A stretch of DNA of 64,000 nt from Terrimonas sp. Its GTDB lineage: Bacteria > Bacteroidota > Bacteroidia > Chitinophagales > Chitinophagaceae. This document shows positions 54,761 to 63,852 of this stretch, piece after piece; positions within the stretch are counted from its first letter, which is position 1, and each line of letters opens with the position of its first letter. The translations under genes and the position numbers were made by a program. Below the pieces are notes generated by a model that saw only the letters and a list, made by a program, of their open reading frames with translations, was not told where the DNA came from and did not search any database. The stretch lies in assembly GCA_016125075.1 (NCBI GenBank), contig WGMO01000015.1, positions 62,001 to 126,000 on the forward strand. The letters run 5' to 3'.

Positions 54761-55318
54761 ATGAAAAAAATGTTTATTGCCGTTGTTGCCTTCGGCTTTT
54801 TTGCCTGTAACAATGCTTCAGAAAAAACGACACCGGAATCGGGTGCTACTGAAACAAAACCCATGATGGATATGCATGGTTATACCCCTTCTTTGTCTTC
54901 AGAAGCCGTTATTGGTGATCCCAAAAATGCAGAAAATGTTTTGGCCCTGTTCAGGACCTGGGATGATGGTAACCTTTCGGTCGCCAAAGATTATTTTGCT
55001 GATTCGGTAACTATGTTTCTCCGCAATGGTATGATGGTATCAGGTACCCGCGATGAAGTGCTGTCCGCGATGCAGGGGGCAAGGGACGGATACACGATGA
55101 TGAAAAATACTGTGCATGTCGTGTTCCCGGTTGATTTAAAACCCGCAAATAGTACATGGGCTGCTATCTGGTCAACTGAAGCCTTTACCGATAAGGCTGG
55201 AGTAACCGATTCGGTTGTGCTCAACGAAACCTGGCGGTTTGACAAAAACGGGAAAGTAGACCTGATGTATCAATACGGACGACCCGCAGCTGTGCAACCG
55301 ATGCCCGCTTCAAAATAA
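54761..55318 (+). CDS. SnoaL/NTF2-like exported lipoprotein
   Basis: This 185-residue protein has a lipoprotein-type signal (VAFGFFACNNASE). A single NTF2-like domain follows: 'NVLALFRTWDDGNLSVAKDYFADSVTMFLRNGMMVSGTRDEVLSAM' pattern and 'NETWRFDKNGKVDLMYQYGRPA'. These alpha+beta cone folds bind small molecules or serve as protein modules; no catalytic residues can be assigned. A terminator follows at 55369. Confidence 0.8.
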   Translation: MKKMFIAVVAFGFFACNNASEKTTPESGATETKPMMDMHGYTPSLSSEAVIGDPKNAENVLALFRTWDDGNLSVAKDYFADSVTMFLRNGMMVSGTRDEVLSAMQGARDGYTMMKNTVHVVFPVDLKPANSTWAAIWSTEAFTDKAGVTDSVVLNETWRFDKNGKVDLMYQYGRPAAVQPMPASK

Positions 55319-55368
55319 AATGTTCCGGAGCCGGAAAGATCCGAAAAGAAAAACGACTTTATGATATC

Positions 55369-55402
55369 TGACACGCCTGCACAGCAGACGTGTCATTTTT
55401 TT
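55369..55402 (+). terminator. Intrinsic terminator of the SnoaL-like gene
   Basis: TGACACG (55369-55375) and CGTGTCA (55389-55395) form the outer stem, with an inner CTGC/GCAG stem and then a T-run. It overlaps the last 10 bp of the convergent gene ending at 55393. Confidence 0.8.
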
Positions 55403-55782
55403 GGAATGCCAAACAGCACCCAGCCAAATAGAAGGGCAAAAATACTATAGAAGGCCGCCGCGACCCAGGCTGCTGACCATGCGGGATGACTGATGCTGAC
55501 TTTTATTAGACTGATACCCCCAATCATGAAATGAAAAAAATTTCCCATGCCCAGCGGTCTTGCATAAATGCCACCGATCAAAACCGACTTAGCCATCCAG
55601 TTCATCATGGCAAAACCCAGGTATAAAGCTCCGGCGATCTGTACAAATAAGACGGGTAAAGCCTTAACAGGTAATCCCGATGCTAATAGAATTTCTTTGG
55701 GGTAAAAAAGAGCACTAAGCCCTGCCAATCCCAGTACTGCAGCGCTGGCGATCATCAGGATGCTAGTATGCAAATGTTTCAT
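55393..55782 (-). CDS. Four-helix membrane protein, unknown function
   Basis: Hydrophobic segments of this 129-residue protein lie near residues 6-26, 40-62, 72-96 and 103-125 ('MLIASAAVLGLAGLSALFY' to 'FYSIFALLFGWVLFGIPKK'). No named family. It is encoded 12 bp after the alpha/beta-hydrolase gene on the same strand, so they are probably co-transcribed. Confidence 0.65.
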   Translation of the reverse strand: MKHLHTSILMIASAAVLGLAGLSALFYPKEILLASGLPVKALPVLFVQIAGALYLGFAMMNWMAKSVLIGGIYARPLGMGNFFHFMIGGISLIKVSISHPAWSAAWVAAAFYSIFALLFGWVLFGIPKK

Positions 55783-55794
55783 TGAAGCTATCGG

Positions 55795-56670
55795 TTAATG
55801 ATGCCCTAGAATAAAATCTTTGGTGTCGGGGCGGTAATAAGGTTTGCTGAAAAACTTTTCAACAGTCTGGTTAAAAAGCCCGGGATCAGTTTCAGGTATC
55901 ATATGTGTTTCACCTGGGAATATGCATAGCCAGGCTTTTTGCAAATGCTGGTAGATCTGCAGGGTATGCTCTTCCCTGATCACATCTTTATCACCACCCA
56001 TTACAAGGGTAGGGGCTTTGATCTTTTGAACATCTTCCAGGGGGATATGGGGCTGGTTACCCAACAGGTTGAATAATTTTTTTATCAGCATCCAGTTTTG
56101 CGTGGTATCTTTTTTGGCCAGTTTAGTTTCAACCTCCGCAGCGATTTTTTTCACCCAATTCACAGCCCAGGGATATACCGCACTGCTATCGGGTTGCAGG
56201 TTGGCGCCCATTACCGCCATCATCTTTACTTTCTCAGGATGGCGGATGGCCATCAGAAGGCTTTCGATGCCCCCATCGCTCCAGCCGATCACATAAGCCG
56301 AATCAATATGAAGGGCGTCGAGTAAGGCCGACCAGTCATCGGTGATCTGTTCATAGGTGATCAATCCCGGAGCGTCACCTGATTTACCCTGTGCACGGCT
56401 ATCGGCAACAATGATCCTGTATTTGTCTTTAAAGTATTCTATCTGGTTGCCCATGGAAGCAATACTGCCACCATTACCATGAATCAGCACAAGGGGGCTG
56501 CCCGTACCATAGGTTTCATAGTACATATTGATCCCGTTGACCTTCACATATTTTCCAGCAGCGGGGTTATTCCCGTAAGGGATGGAAAACTTTCCCGATT
56601 CCTGTGCCGAAACGGTCAACTGCATTGCCATTAGAATGACAGTGAAAACAAAACACCAGGTTTTTTTCAT
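55795..56670 (-). CDS. Exported alpha/beta-hydrolase
   Basis: The protein has 291 residues from ATG 56668-56670 (MKKTWCFVFTVILMAMQLTVSAQ), which provides a clean signal peptide; an upstream ATG at 56700 gives ten unlikely residues. The oxyanion region is 'PLVLIHGNGGSIASM'. The nucleophile elbow is 'YVIGWSDGGIES' (G-W-S-D-G); acid and His are expected in 'MGGDKDVI' and 'PGETHMIPETD'. Broadly an esterase, lipase or epoxide hydrolase acting outside the cytoplasm; substrate unknown. Confidence 0.9.
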   Translation of the reverse strand: MKKTWCFVFTVILMAMQLTVSAQESGKFSIPYGNNPAAGKYVKVNGINMYYETYGTGSPLVLIHGNGGSIASMGNQIEYFKDKYRIIVADSRAQGKSGDAPGLITYEQITDDWSALLDALHIDSAYVIGWSDGGIESLLMAIRHPEKVKMMAVMGANLQPDSSAVYPWAVNWVKKIAAEVETKLAKKDTTQNWMLIKKLFNLLGNQPHIPLEDVQKIKAPTLVMGGDKDVIREEHTLQIYQHLQKAWLCIFPGETHMIPETDPGLFNQTVEKFFSKPYYRPDTKDFILGHH

Positions 56671-56779
56671 ATTATTTTTTTGGTGGGTGAGTGTAGGCAT
56701 TAAAGTTAATGTTTTTGGCTTATTGAAAGGTGTAATGCATTTGGGTTATTCGTTGGAAAGACGGGTAGCCGGGGTTTGA

Positions 56780-57385
56780 TTTTACCACAGAGGCACGGAG
56801 GCACAGAGAAATATAGAAAACAAAACACTTATTACGCTTATTCCTCTTTCTTATAAACTTTTACTTGCTAAATGAATCCCTTTGTGTCTCTGTGCCTATG
56901 TGGTTTCATTCTTTTAATAAAGAAAAAGGCTCGATCCAGGAGTAATTTTTTACCACAGAGACACAGAGGCACAGAGAAATGTAGAAAACATAACACTTAT
57001 TACGGTTATTCCTCTTTCTTATAAACTATTACTTGCTAAATGAATCCCTTTGTGCCTCCGTGCCTCTGTGGTTGTTTTTTTTTAATTAAGAAAAGGGCTC
57101 GATCCAGGAGTAATTTTTACCACAGAGACACGGAGTCACAGAGAAATACATAGAGCATAATGCTTATTACGCTTAATCCCTTTCTTACATACTATTGCTA
57201 TTTAAATGAATCCCTTTGTGCCTCCGTGCCTTTGTGGTTGTTTTTTTTAATTAAGAAAATATCTCGATCCAGGAGTAATTTTTACCACAGAGACACGGAG
57301 GCACAGAGAAATTGATAGGGCATAATACTTATTACATTTATCCCTCGTTCATCAAGCCCTTTGTGTCATTGTGCCTCCATGGGTT
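56780..57385. repeat. Tandem array of a ~166-bp palindromic repeat (3 full units plus a degenerate fourth)
   Basis: Left arms (ACCACAGAG..CACGGAGGCACAG) begin at about 56784, 56952, 57119 and 57284, a period of 165-168 bp. Each unit ends with the inverse arm (TGTGCCTCCGTGCCTCTGTGGT or close). Arms enclose a conserved core including 'ttcttataaactattac' and 'ctaaatgaatccctttgtg'. A linker containing 'ctcgatccaggagtaat' joins units. The fourth copy has a decayed right arm. Same family as the array at 59.0 kb. Confidence 0.92.
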
Positions 57386-57464
57386 ACTGCGCTAAGTAAT
57401 GCAGCCTAAAGAATCTATATAGTTTCATTGTTGTAAATTTAGTCCTGTAATTAAAAAACCTATC

Positions 57465-58973
57465 ATGAAAAAACATTTCCTGTCATTCCTTTTTATGATT
57501 TTTTCGCTTTCAGGTTTTGCTCAAAAAGACAACCTGATTGTTATTGGAAAAGTAGATTCGGTTTATTCTCAGATCCTGAAGGAGCAAAGAAAGGTTTGGG
57601 TCTATGTACCGAATATGAATGCCGGGCAGCCAGCATCGGATCAACGCTACCCTGTGGTGTACCTGCTCGACGGGGATGCGCATTTTGAATCTGTTGTGGG
57701 CATGATCCAGCAGCTTAGCCAGGTAAATGGGAATACAGTTGTGCCGGAAATGATCGTGGTCGGCATCCCCAATACGGACAGGACCAGGGATCTGACCCCT
57801 ACCCATATCACAAGTGACCCGCCAATAATGGACAGTAATTTTTCAAAAAACACCGGCGGTGGTGAAAACTTCACCTCCTTTATAGAAAAAGAACTGATGC
57901 CGCATATTGATTCTGCTTATCCTACGGCACCTTTTAAAATGCTGATCGGCCACTCCTTTGGAGGACTGACCGTGATGAATATACTTACTAACCAGACGGC
58001 TTTGTTCAATGCCTATATCGCCATCGATCCCAGCATGTGGTATGACCAGGAACGCTTTTTGAAAGCCACGGAACAAAAGCTTTCCAAACAAAAGTTTAAC
58101 GGTACCAGTCTCTACCTGGGTATTGCGAATACAATGCCGGAGGGTATGACACTGGAGAAAATGAAAAAAGATACGACAGCGATCACCCGGCATATCCGTT
58201 CCATTTTTGCATTGAACCAGTATATCAAGGCCCATCCGCAAAACGGATTGCAATATGCCAGCCGCTATTATGCCGATGATGATCATGGCTCGGTACCGTT
58301 AGCAACAGAGTATGACGGTCTGCGGTTTCTATTTAAATGGTACCGTATGAAACTGACACCGGATGATTTTATGGCCCCGGGACTGGGCATTGTAAAAAAG
58401 ATGCAACAACATTACCAGGATGTTTCGAAACATTTCGGGTACAAGGTTCTGCCACCGGAAATGCAGATCAACGGGCTGGGGTATAATGCACTTTCGTTGA
58501 AACAGTACCCAAAAGCAGCTGCTCTTTTTGAAATGAATATCGCCAATTATCCCAACAGCGGTAATGTATATGATTCCTACGCGGATCTGCTGCTCGCCCG
58601 GAAAGATACCCAGCAGGCGATTGTCAATTATAAGAAAGCACTGGCCTTAACTCAAAGTGCGGAAACACAATATAAATTAGACCAGCTGACCGGCAAAGCA
58701 TTATATACCCTTAGCCCTGAAGCATTGGAAAAATATGCAGCCGTATTTACATTTGACGACTATGCATTAACAGCAACCACATTTGTAAAAGACAAGGCGC
58801 TTTGGGCCACTGTACCGGGGCAGGATGATTCCGAACTGGTACCTGTTTCGGCTGATACATTCACGGTAAAAGGAAAGAAGGGATATACCGTAGTCTTTGA
58901 AATGAAAGAAGGGCGGGCCATTGGATTTACTGCTACGCAACCCAACGGTATTTTTAAGGCACATGTAAAGTAG
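57465..58973 (+). CDS. Exported Fes/IroE-type esterase with TPR-like C-terminus
   Basis: This 502-residue protein has a signal peptide (to ~residue 20). A putative esterase domain (PF00756-like; ~25-310) contains 'YPVVYLLDGDAHFESVVGMI', 'MIVVGIPNTDRTRDL' and the nucleophile 'LIGHSFGGLTV' (Ser164), with His in 'DDDHGSVP'. It continues with a TPR-like helical pair ('QYPKAAALFEMNIANYPNSGNVYDSYADLLL', 'IVNYKKALALTQSAETQ') and a short beta domain. It is flanked on both sides by the same palindromic repeat family, in the same orientation. Confidence 0.9.
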   Translation: MKKHFLSFLFMIFSLSGFAQKDNLIVIGKVDSVYSQILKEQRKVWVYVPNMNAGQPASDQRYPVVYLLDGDAHFESVVGMIQQLSQVNGNTVVPEMIVVGIPNTDRTRDLTPTHITSDPPIMDSNFSKNTGGGENFTSFIEKELMPHIDSAYPTAPFKMLIGHSFGGLTVMNILTNQTALFNAYIAIDPSMWYDQERFLKATEQKLSKQKFNGTSLYLGIANTMPEGMTLEKMKKDTTAITRHIRSIFALNQYIKAHPQNGLQYASRYYADDDHGSVPLATEYDGLRFLFKWYRMKLTPDDFMAPGLGIVKKMQQHYQDVSKHFGYKVLPPEMQINGLGYNALSLKQYPKAAALFEMNIANYPNSGNVYDSYADLLLARKDTQQAIVNYKKALALTQSAETQYKLDQLTGKALYTLSPEALEKYAAVFTFDDYALTATTFVKDKALWATVPGQDDSELVPVSADTFTVKGKKGYTVVFEMKEGRAIGFTATQPNGIFKAHVK

Positions 58974-59001
58974 TTGGCCATTCTGACTTTTGAAGAGAGG
59001 A

Positions 59002-59461
59002 TTTTTACCACAGAGACACAGAGGCACAGAGTAATGTATAGTCATAATGCTTATTACGCTTACCCCTCTTTCTTATAAACTATTACTTGCTAAATGAATC
59101 CCTTTGTGTCTCTGTGCCTCTGTGGTTTTATTCTTTTAATAAGGAAAAGGGCTCGATCCAGGAATAATTTTTACCACAGAGATACAGAGACACAGAGTAA
59201 TGTATAGTCATACTGCTTATTACGATTACCCCTCTTTCTTATAAACTATTACTTGCTTAATGAATCCCTTTGTGTCTCTGTGTCTCTGTGGTTTTATTCT
59301 TTTAATAAGGAAAAGGGCTCGATCCAGGAGTAATTTTTTACCACAGAGACACAGAGGCACAGAGTAATGTATAGTCATACTGCTTATTACGATTACCCCT
59401 CTTTCTTATAAACTATTAATTGCTAAATGAATCCCTTTGTGTCTCTGTGTCTCTGTGGTTT
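59002..59461. repeat. Tandem array of the ~166-bp palindromic repeat (3 units)
   Basis: Left arms begin at about 59007, 59173 and 59340 (166- and 167-bp steps). Each unit runs from ACCACAGAGACACAGAGG to the inverse TGTGTCTCTGTG(C/T)CTCTGTGG arm, with the core 'ttcttataaactatta' and linker 'gggctcgatccagga' shared with the 56.8-kb array. Copies within this array are nearly identical. It lies between the esterase gene and gntP. Confidence 0.92.
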
Positions 59462-59538
59462 CATTCTTCGATCCAGTTAATGAACTGTATTGTATACTGG
59501 AATATATATTTATGTTTTAGTACATTTAATAATATGAA

Positions 59539-60876
59539 TTGAATGTAATGAACCCTTCCCTCCCCCAAATCATCCTGTTTCTATTGCTGGGTATGGCACT
59601 CATCATCCTGTTTACGGCCCGATGGCGGGTGAATGCCTTTTTTGCATTATTAATTGCAGCATTTGTGGTGGGTTTTGGAGTCGGTATGCCGGCCGCAATG
59701 ATCATGAATTCCATTAAGGATGGCTTTGGAAATATCATGCGCTCGCTGGGTCTGCTGATTGTACTGGGAACCACCCTTGGCGTACTGCTGGAACAAAGCG
59801 GCTGCTCGAGGGTAATGGCCAATACGATTCTAAGAATAACGGGTGAGAGAAGGGCACAGTTAGCTATGAGCATCACGGGTTTCCTGGTGGGACTACCCGT
59901 TTTTTGTGATTCAGGGTTTATCGTACTCAGCGGCTTGAATACCTCCCTGGTCCGCCGCACGGGAATATCCATGGTCATCATGGCCGTTTCGCTGGCAACG
60001 GGTTTATATGCTGTTCATTGCCTGCTGCCGCCCCATCCGGGAGCAGCTGCCGGTGCAGCAGTATTGGGAGTGGATATGGGTATCCTGCTAAGTACCGGTA
60101 TTGCGGTGGCCCTTCCGGCTGTGATCGTGGGAAATCTTTGGGCCCGGTTTGCCGGAAAAAAATTAACACCAGTTATTTTACCGGAGGAAGAAGCCGGCGG
60201 GATCATACACCCGGAACCTCCCGTTTTCATGGCATTTTTACCGGTACTGGTACCCATATTTTTAATAGCCTTCAATTCATTTCTTTCCATAAGAGGTAGT
60301 AATAGTTACCTGCAACCGGTTTTATCCGTGTTAGGAGAGCCTGTGGTCGCACTGGCTGTCGGGATAGGGATTATTTTTGTGGCGGTGCGGCATTGGACCC
60401 TTTCTTCTATCACTCAACAACTTCAGGCAGGGGTGGAAAAAGCAGGAAGTATCCTGGTGATTACCGGAGCTGGCGGCGCTTTCGGGGCCGTGCTTTCAGC
60501 TACCCAACTGGGCACATCCCTTAGTGCCGTGGCTAATCTTTCCGGTATGGGAATCTTATTCCCGTTTTTAATCTCTTTTGTATTGAAAACAGCCCAGGGC
60601 TCCTCTACAGTGGCGATGATCACGGCAGCATCGATCGTTTTACCCCTCTTACCGGTGCTGGGTCTTGATACCAGCCATGGAAAGCTTCTTTGTCTTTTGT
60701 CCATGGGTGCCGGATCCATGATGATCTCGCATGCCAATGATTCCTATTTCTGGGTCGTGGCAAAATTTTCTGGTCTTGATATGCGCTCCATGCTCAGGGT
60801 CTATTCTTTGGCTACGCTTTGGATGGGTCTTGTATCCCTGGCCGTTGTGTATTTGTTATCATATGTATTATTGTAA
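59539..60876 (+). CDS. GntP-family gluconate/organic acid permease
   Basis: This 445-residue integral membrane protein has about 12-14 helices, starting 'IILFLLLGMALIILFTARWRVNAFFALLIAAFVVGFGVG'. GntP-family features include 'GLLIVLGTTLGVLLEQSGCSRVMANTI', 'GLPVFCDSGFIVLSGL', 'HCLLPPHPGAAAGAA' and 'TAQGSSTVAMITAAS'. These are proton symporters for gluconate, glycerate or related sugar acids. The next gene is glycerate kinase, 5 bp later, which points to D-glycerate or a similar acid as substrate. Confidence 0.95.
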   Translation: MNVMNPSLPQIILFLLLGMALIILFTARWRVNAFFALLIAAFVVGFGVGMPAAMIMNSIKDGFGNIMRSLGLLIVLGTTLGVLLEQSGCSRVMANTILRITGERRAQLAMSITGFLVGLPVFCDSGFIVLSGLNTSLVRRTGISMVIMAVSLATGLYAVHCLLPPHPGAAAGAAVLGVDMGILLSTGIAVALPAVIVGNLWARFAGKKLTPVILPEEEAGGIIHPEPPVFMAFLPVLVPIFLIAFNSFLSIRGSNSYLQPVLSVLGEPVVALAVGIGIIFVAVRHWTLSSITQQLQAGVEKAGSILVITGAGGAFGAVLSATQLGTSLSAVANLSGMGILFPFLISFVLKTAQGSSTVAMITAASIVLPLLPVLGLDTSHGKLLCLLSMGAGSMMISHANDSYFWVVAKFSGLDMRSMLRVYSLATLWMGLVSLAVVYLLSYVLL

Positions 60877-60881
60877 ATTTT

Positions 60882-62021
60882 ATGCATATCCTGCTTGCCC
60901 CTAATGCTTTTAAAAATGCCCTAGCTGCCCCGTTGGCAGCAGCAGCGCTGCAAAAAGGATTGCTGGCATCTCACCTGAAATGCACGCTGCAATGTTTTCC
61001 CGTAGGAGATGGAGGCGATGGAACGGCAGCACTGATCATCCGGCATACAGGGGGGGAGTTCATCAGCAGATCCGTTCTGGATCCTTTTGGCAGGGAAATA
61101 GATGCCCGTTTGGGCATCACCGATGGTGGTAAGACGGCTGTCATTGAAATGGCCGATGCTTCAGGTCTCCGCTTATTACAGCCCGATCAATACGACCCAT
61201 TGATGGCCAGCAGCTATGGTACCGGCCAGCTGATCCTCGGGGCACTGGACAGGGGTGTGCAGAAGATCATCCTCTGTATCGGTGGAAGTGCTACGGTGGA
61301 TGGTGCCACCGGTATCACCAGGGCGTTGGGGGTCCGGTTTCTAAATTCCGAAGGAGCGGAACTGAAAAAAATACCCGCCGATCTTCCCGATCTGGCCAGA
61401 ATCGATCTATCTCAAATGGATAACCGAATTTTTCGTACTGAACTGATCATTCTCTGTGATGTTGACAATACCCTGCTCGGCCCGCAGGGAGCTGCCATGG
61501 TTTTTGGCCCCCAGAAGGGCGCCAATGCAGAAGACTGTTTGCGACTCGAAGCCGGTTTGTCTCGTTTACGGGATGTGATCCTTGCTGCAACCGGCAGTGA
61601 TATCGCGATAATACCCCATGGCGGTGCGGCAGGGGGCGTGGCTGCTGGCCTGGCCGGAATGATGAAGGCCCGCTTACTGAATGGCATCGAGGCTTTTTTG
61701 GAGATTACCGGTTTTGAATCGGCATTGACACCGGCCAGCCTGGTCATCACCGGCGAAGGAAGCATTGATGCGCAGACACTACAGGGTAAGGGTCCTTTTG
61801 GTGTGGCGAAGCGGGCTAAGGAAAAAGGGATTCCGGTTATCGGGGTGGCCGGGAAAATTCCCCTGGAGGCAGATCCTGGCCTGCAAGCTTATTTTGATGT
61901 TTTAATACCGATTAATCACCGCCTGACTGATCTACAGGAAGCCATCCTGGATACGGAACTGAACCTGGAGTGGACGGCCAGGATGATCGGGGATTTGCTG
62001 GCCTTGAAATGCGCAGGCTAA
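60882..62021 (+). CDS. Glycerate kinase (GarK/GlxK family)
   Basis: This 379-residue kinase starts at ATG 60882 (MHILLAPNAFKNALAAPLAA); the open frame from 60819 overlaps gntP and is not conserved. Family motifs are 'VGDGGDGTAALI', 'AVIEMADASGLRLL', 'TGQLILGALDRGVQKIILCIGGSATVDGATG' and 'PHGGAAGGVAAGLAGM'. It phosphorylates D-glycerate to 2- or 3-phosphoglycerate. Co-transcribed with the upstream GntP permease (5-bp gap), forming a glycerate uptake and activation unit. Confidence 0.95.
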   Translation: MHILLAPNAFKNALAAPLAAAALQKGLLASHLKCTLQCFPVGDGGDGTAALIIRHTGGEFISRSVLDPFGREIDARLGITDGGKTAVIEMADASGLRLLQPDQYDPLMASSYGTGQLILGALDRGVQKIILCIGGSATVDGATGITRALGVRFLNSEGAELKKIPADLPDLARIDLSQMDNRIFRTELIILCDVDNTLLGPQGAAMVFGPQKGANAEDCLRLEAGLSRLRDVILAATGSDIAIIPHGGAAGGVAAGLAGMMKARLLNGIEAFLEITGFESALTPASLVITGEGSIDAQTLQGKGPFGVAKRAKEKGIPVIGVAGKIPLEADPGLQAYFDVLIPINHRLTDLQEAILDTELNLEWTARMIGDLLALKCAG

Positions 62022-62097
62022 TTGCCAGGCACCATTCAGCTTCATACAATATAAAAAGCATTGGTATTAAGGATTGTCTCCGGTCTGTCCAAAACAG

Positions 62098-63531
62098 TTA
62101 TTTCAGGAACATATCCATCAGCATATCCAGCTGGTTGACGCCAATACGCTTTGACTGAATGACCTGTTGATCATTCAATACGTAGATCAGCGGGGAAGAT
62201 TTGATATCGTAAGTTTTTAATACTGCCAATAAGTTTTTTGGGTCCGCGAAATACACATGGGTCCATTCATCCAAACCATTTTCATCCACATATTTCCAGT
62301 TCTTATCAATATTTTCATATTGGTCGATGCAAACAGAAAGAATACGGACTCCTCTCGATTTATATTTTTCATAGAATTGCTTCAACTTAAGGGCATCTGA
62401 TTTACAGAGGCTGCAATTCTCCCGCCAGAAATACACGATGGTATAAGCAGCCGGGATCATTCCAAAATCAAAAGGCATCCCCTTCCGGGTAAGGGCAGGC
62501 AGGGAAGGGGCCTTTTTTCCGATCAGTATGGGGTCGAGGGTATTGGCGTTGTCGATTATTTTTTGCAACTGTTCTTTTTCCGTCCAGGGGGCCTTCCCTT
62601 TAGCATAATAATTTTTGGCAAGATGCACATAAACAGCATCCATGCCCACAATCTTGGAGGAAGCATATTTGTTCAGGAAATGTATCAGGTAGAACTTGTA
62701 CGATTCCGGGGCTGCGCTTAACTTGTTCATTACAAAATCGATGGCCCGGCAAAGGCTATCGGGATGCTGTACCTGCAGATTTTCAATAAAATAATTGATC
62801 TTGGAAAAGAGTACCGGTGACCGGAGCAGTCTTGGGTCACCCATCTCCATATTATCGAAAAAATGATTTTTAGCATACTGCCATGACTTTGTTTCCACTT
62901 CCTTTTTTGAGCCTGCAAATTCGGGGTTGTTGACAGGAAGGGTCGCTTTGATCAAACTGGCCGTAAGGGAACCCGGATAGTTTTTTATCAGTTTTTTTTG
63001 ATAGGCCAGGTTGGCATTTTCCAGGGAATCCATTTTTTCCTGCAAGAAGCTGGTATCGGTTTTTTGCTTCCGGGCCATCGCCATATCCGCTTTCAGTTGA
63101 TCCTCCTCTTTTCCGATCAGGGACTGGAAGTTGATATATTTATAGAAGAGTTGGTTTTCAAAACTTTGTCCCCCGAATATTATCTGTCCGCTGAGGTCAT
63201 CCCGCTCGGTCTGAATGCTGAATTGCTGTTCATTTTTATCGACCATGATCTCAAAATACTTATTGTCAGGTGGTAATACAATCATGTAAACACCCCCTTC
63301 CAGCGGCTTATTCCCCTTAAATTCAAACCAGCCTTCTGTATTATAAACGGCAGTGTCTTTGATATACTGCTTATCCCCATAATAATAGGCGAGGTATAAT
63401 TTTTTTTCTGAAAATCCTTTGATCTGTACACGGATTGCATAACCTGTTTGGGCCAATAGCGCAAGGCCAGCCAGGCAAAACATGGGCATCAATATTAATA
63501 TTCTTCTCATCATGGTCGCTGCAATTATCAT
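62098..63531 (-). CDS. Exported TlpA-like thioredoxin with DUF4369-type N-terminus
   Basis: The 477-residue protein has a signal peptide (from MRRILILMPMFCLAGLALL; alternate starts at 63531, 63513 and 63510). The N-terminal beta-rich domain 'IRVQIKGFSEKKLYLAYYYGDKQYIKDT' resembles DUF4369. A helical middle part follows, then a thioredoxin-like domain whose redox motif is 'WRENCSLCKSDA' (Cys373, Cys376 from 63531). The redox pair is CSLC rather than CPPC. It is probably a periplasmic thiol reductase. A -7 element (TAAGTTTG) is upstream at 63584-63591. Confidence 0.85.
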   Translation of the reverse strand: MIIAATMMRRILILMPMFCLAGLALLAQTGYAIRVQIKGFSEKKLYLAYYYGDKQYIKDTAVYNTEGWFEFKGNKPLEGGVYMIVLPPDNKYFEIMVDKNEQQFSIQTERDDLSGQIIFGGQSFENQLFYKYINFQSLIGKEEDQLKADMAMARKQKTDTSFLQEKMDSLENANLAYQKKLIKNYPGSLTASLIKATLPVNNPEFAGSKKEVETKSWQYAKNHFFDNMEMGDPRLLRSPVLFSKINYFIENLQVQHPDSLCRAIDFVMNKLSAAPESYKFYLIHFLNKYASSKIVGMDAVYVHLAKNYYAKGKAPWTEKEQLQKIIDNANTLDPILIGKKAPSLPALTRKGMPFDFGMIPAAYTIVYFWRENCSLCKSDALKLKQFYEKYKSRGVRILSVCIDQYENIDKNWKYVDENGLDEWTHVYFADPKNLLAVLKTYDIKSSPLIYVLNDQQVIQSKRIGVNQLDMLMDMFLK

Positions 63532-63583
63532 ATTGTGAATATCCGAATGGTATTATCCGGGAAATGCATTTGATGGATGTCAT

Positions 63584-63591
63584 CAAACTTA
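63584..63591 (-). promoter_or_regulatory. Predicted -7 element (TAAGTTTG) of the TlpA-like gene
   Basis: Full match to TAnnTTTG on the minus strand, 53 bp upstream of the first ATG. No -33 TTG recognised at a suitable distance. Confidence 0.4.
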
Positions 63592-63684
63592 GTGACCCAA
63601 TATATAAAAAAGAATTTTAAATAGAAACCCTGTTGATCCTGTAACACTCATGATGGCTGTATGCGGTGCATTATCATATTTTGG

Positions 63685-63789
63685 ATGATCAATATCATGT
63701 TATCGGATTTTAACCCCGCCTACCTTTACCGCCTGCATGACTCCTATTTGGAAAAATATTATCAGCAGGCCGACCTGAGTGCCTGGTAA
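63685..63789 (+). CDS. Possible 34-aa peptide upstream of tnaA
   Basis: An ATG at 63685 opens a frame of 34 codons (MINIMLSDFNPAYLYRLHDS...), ending in 'QQADLSAW'. The composition is protein-like (Tyr, Leu, Asp, Trp) and it ends 63 bp before the tnaA start. E. coli tna operons have a leader peptide (TnaC) containing a critical Trp, and this frame ends with a Trp codon directly before its stop. That resemblance is only positional; it may equally be a chance frame or a remnant. Confidence 0.3.
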   Translation: MINIMLSDFNPAYLYRLHDSYLEKYYQQADLSAW

Positions 63790-63852
63790 TAATGGTTGTT
63801 TAGGGACAAATAACCGGTACACACGTGATATTTCATCAGTAAAAATTCAAGT

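Larger units (their letters stand above)
63532..63852. other. 321-bp gap between the TlpA-like gene and tnaA
   Basis: It holds a minus-strand -7-like element (CAAACTTA, 63584-63591) for the TlpA-like gene and one short plus-strand open frame (63685-63789). No RNA structure recognised. No clear promoter was found for tnaA at 63853. Confidence 0.5.

Noticed and set aside
56780-59461. CRISPR array
   Set aside because: Repeat units are 165-168 bp with nearly identical cores and linkers; there are no unique 30-40 bp spacers and no cas genes.
60819-60881. Upstream start for glycerate kinase overlapping gntP
   Set aside because: The extra 21 residues are hydrophobic shadow sequence of gntP; MHILLAPNAFK at 60882 is the conserved family start.
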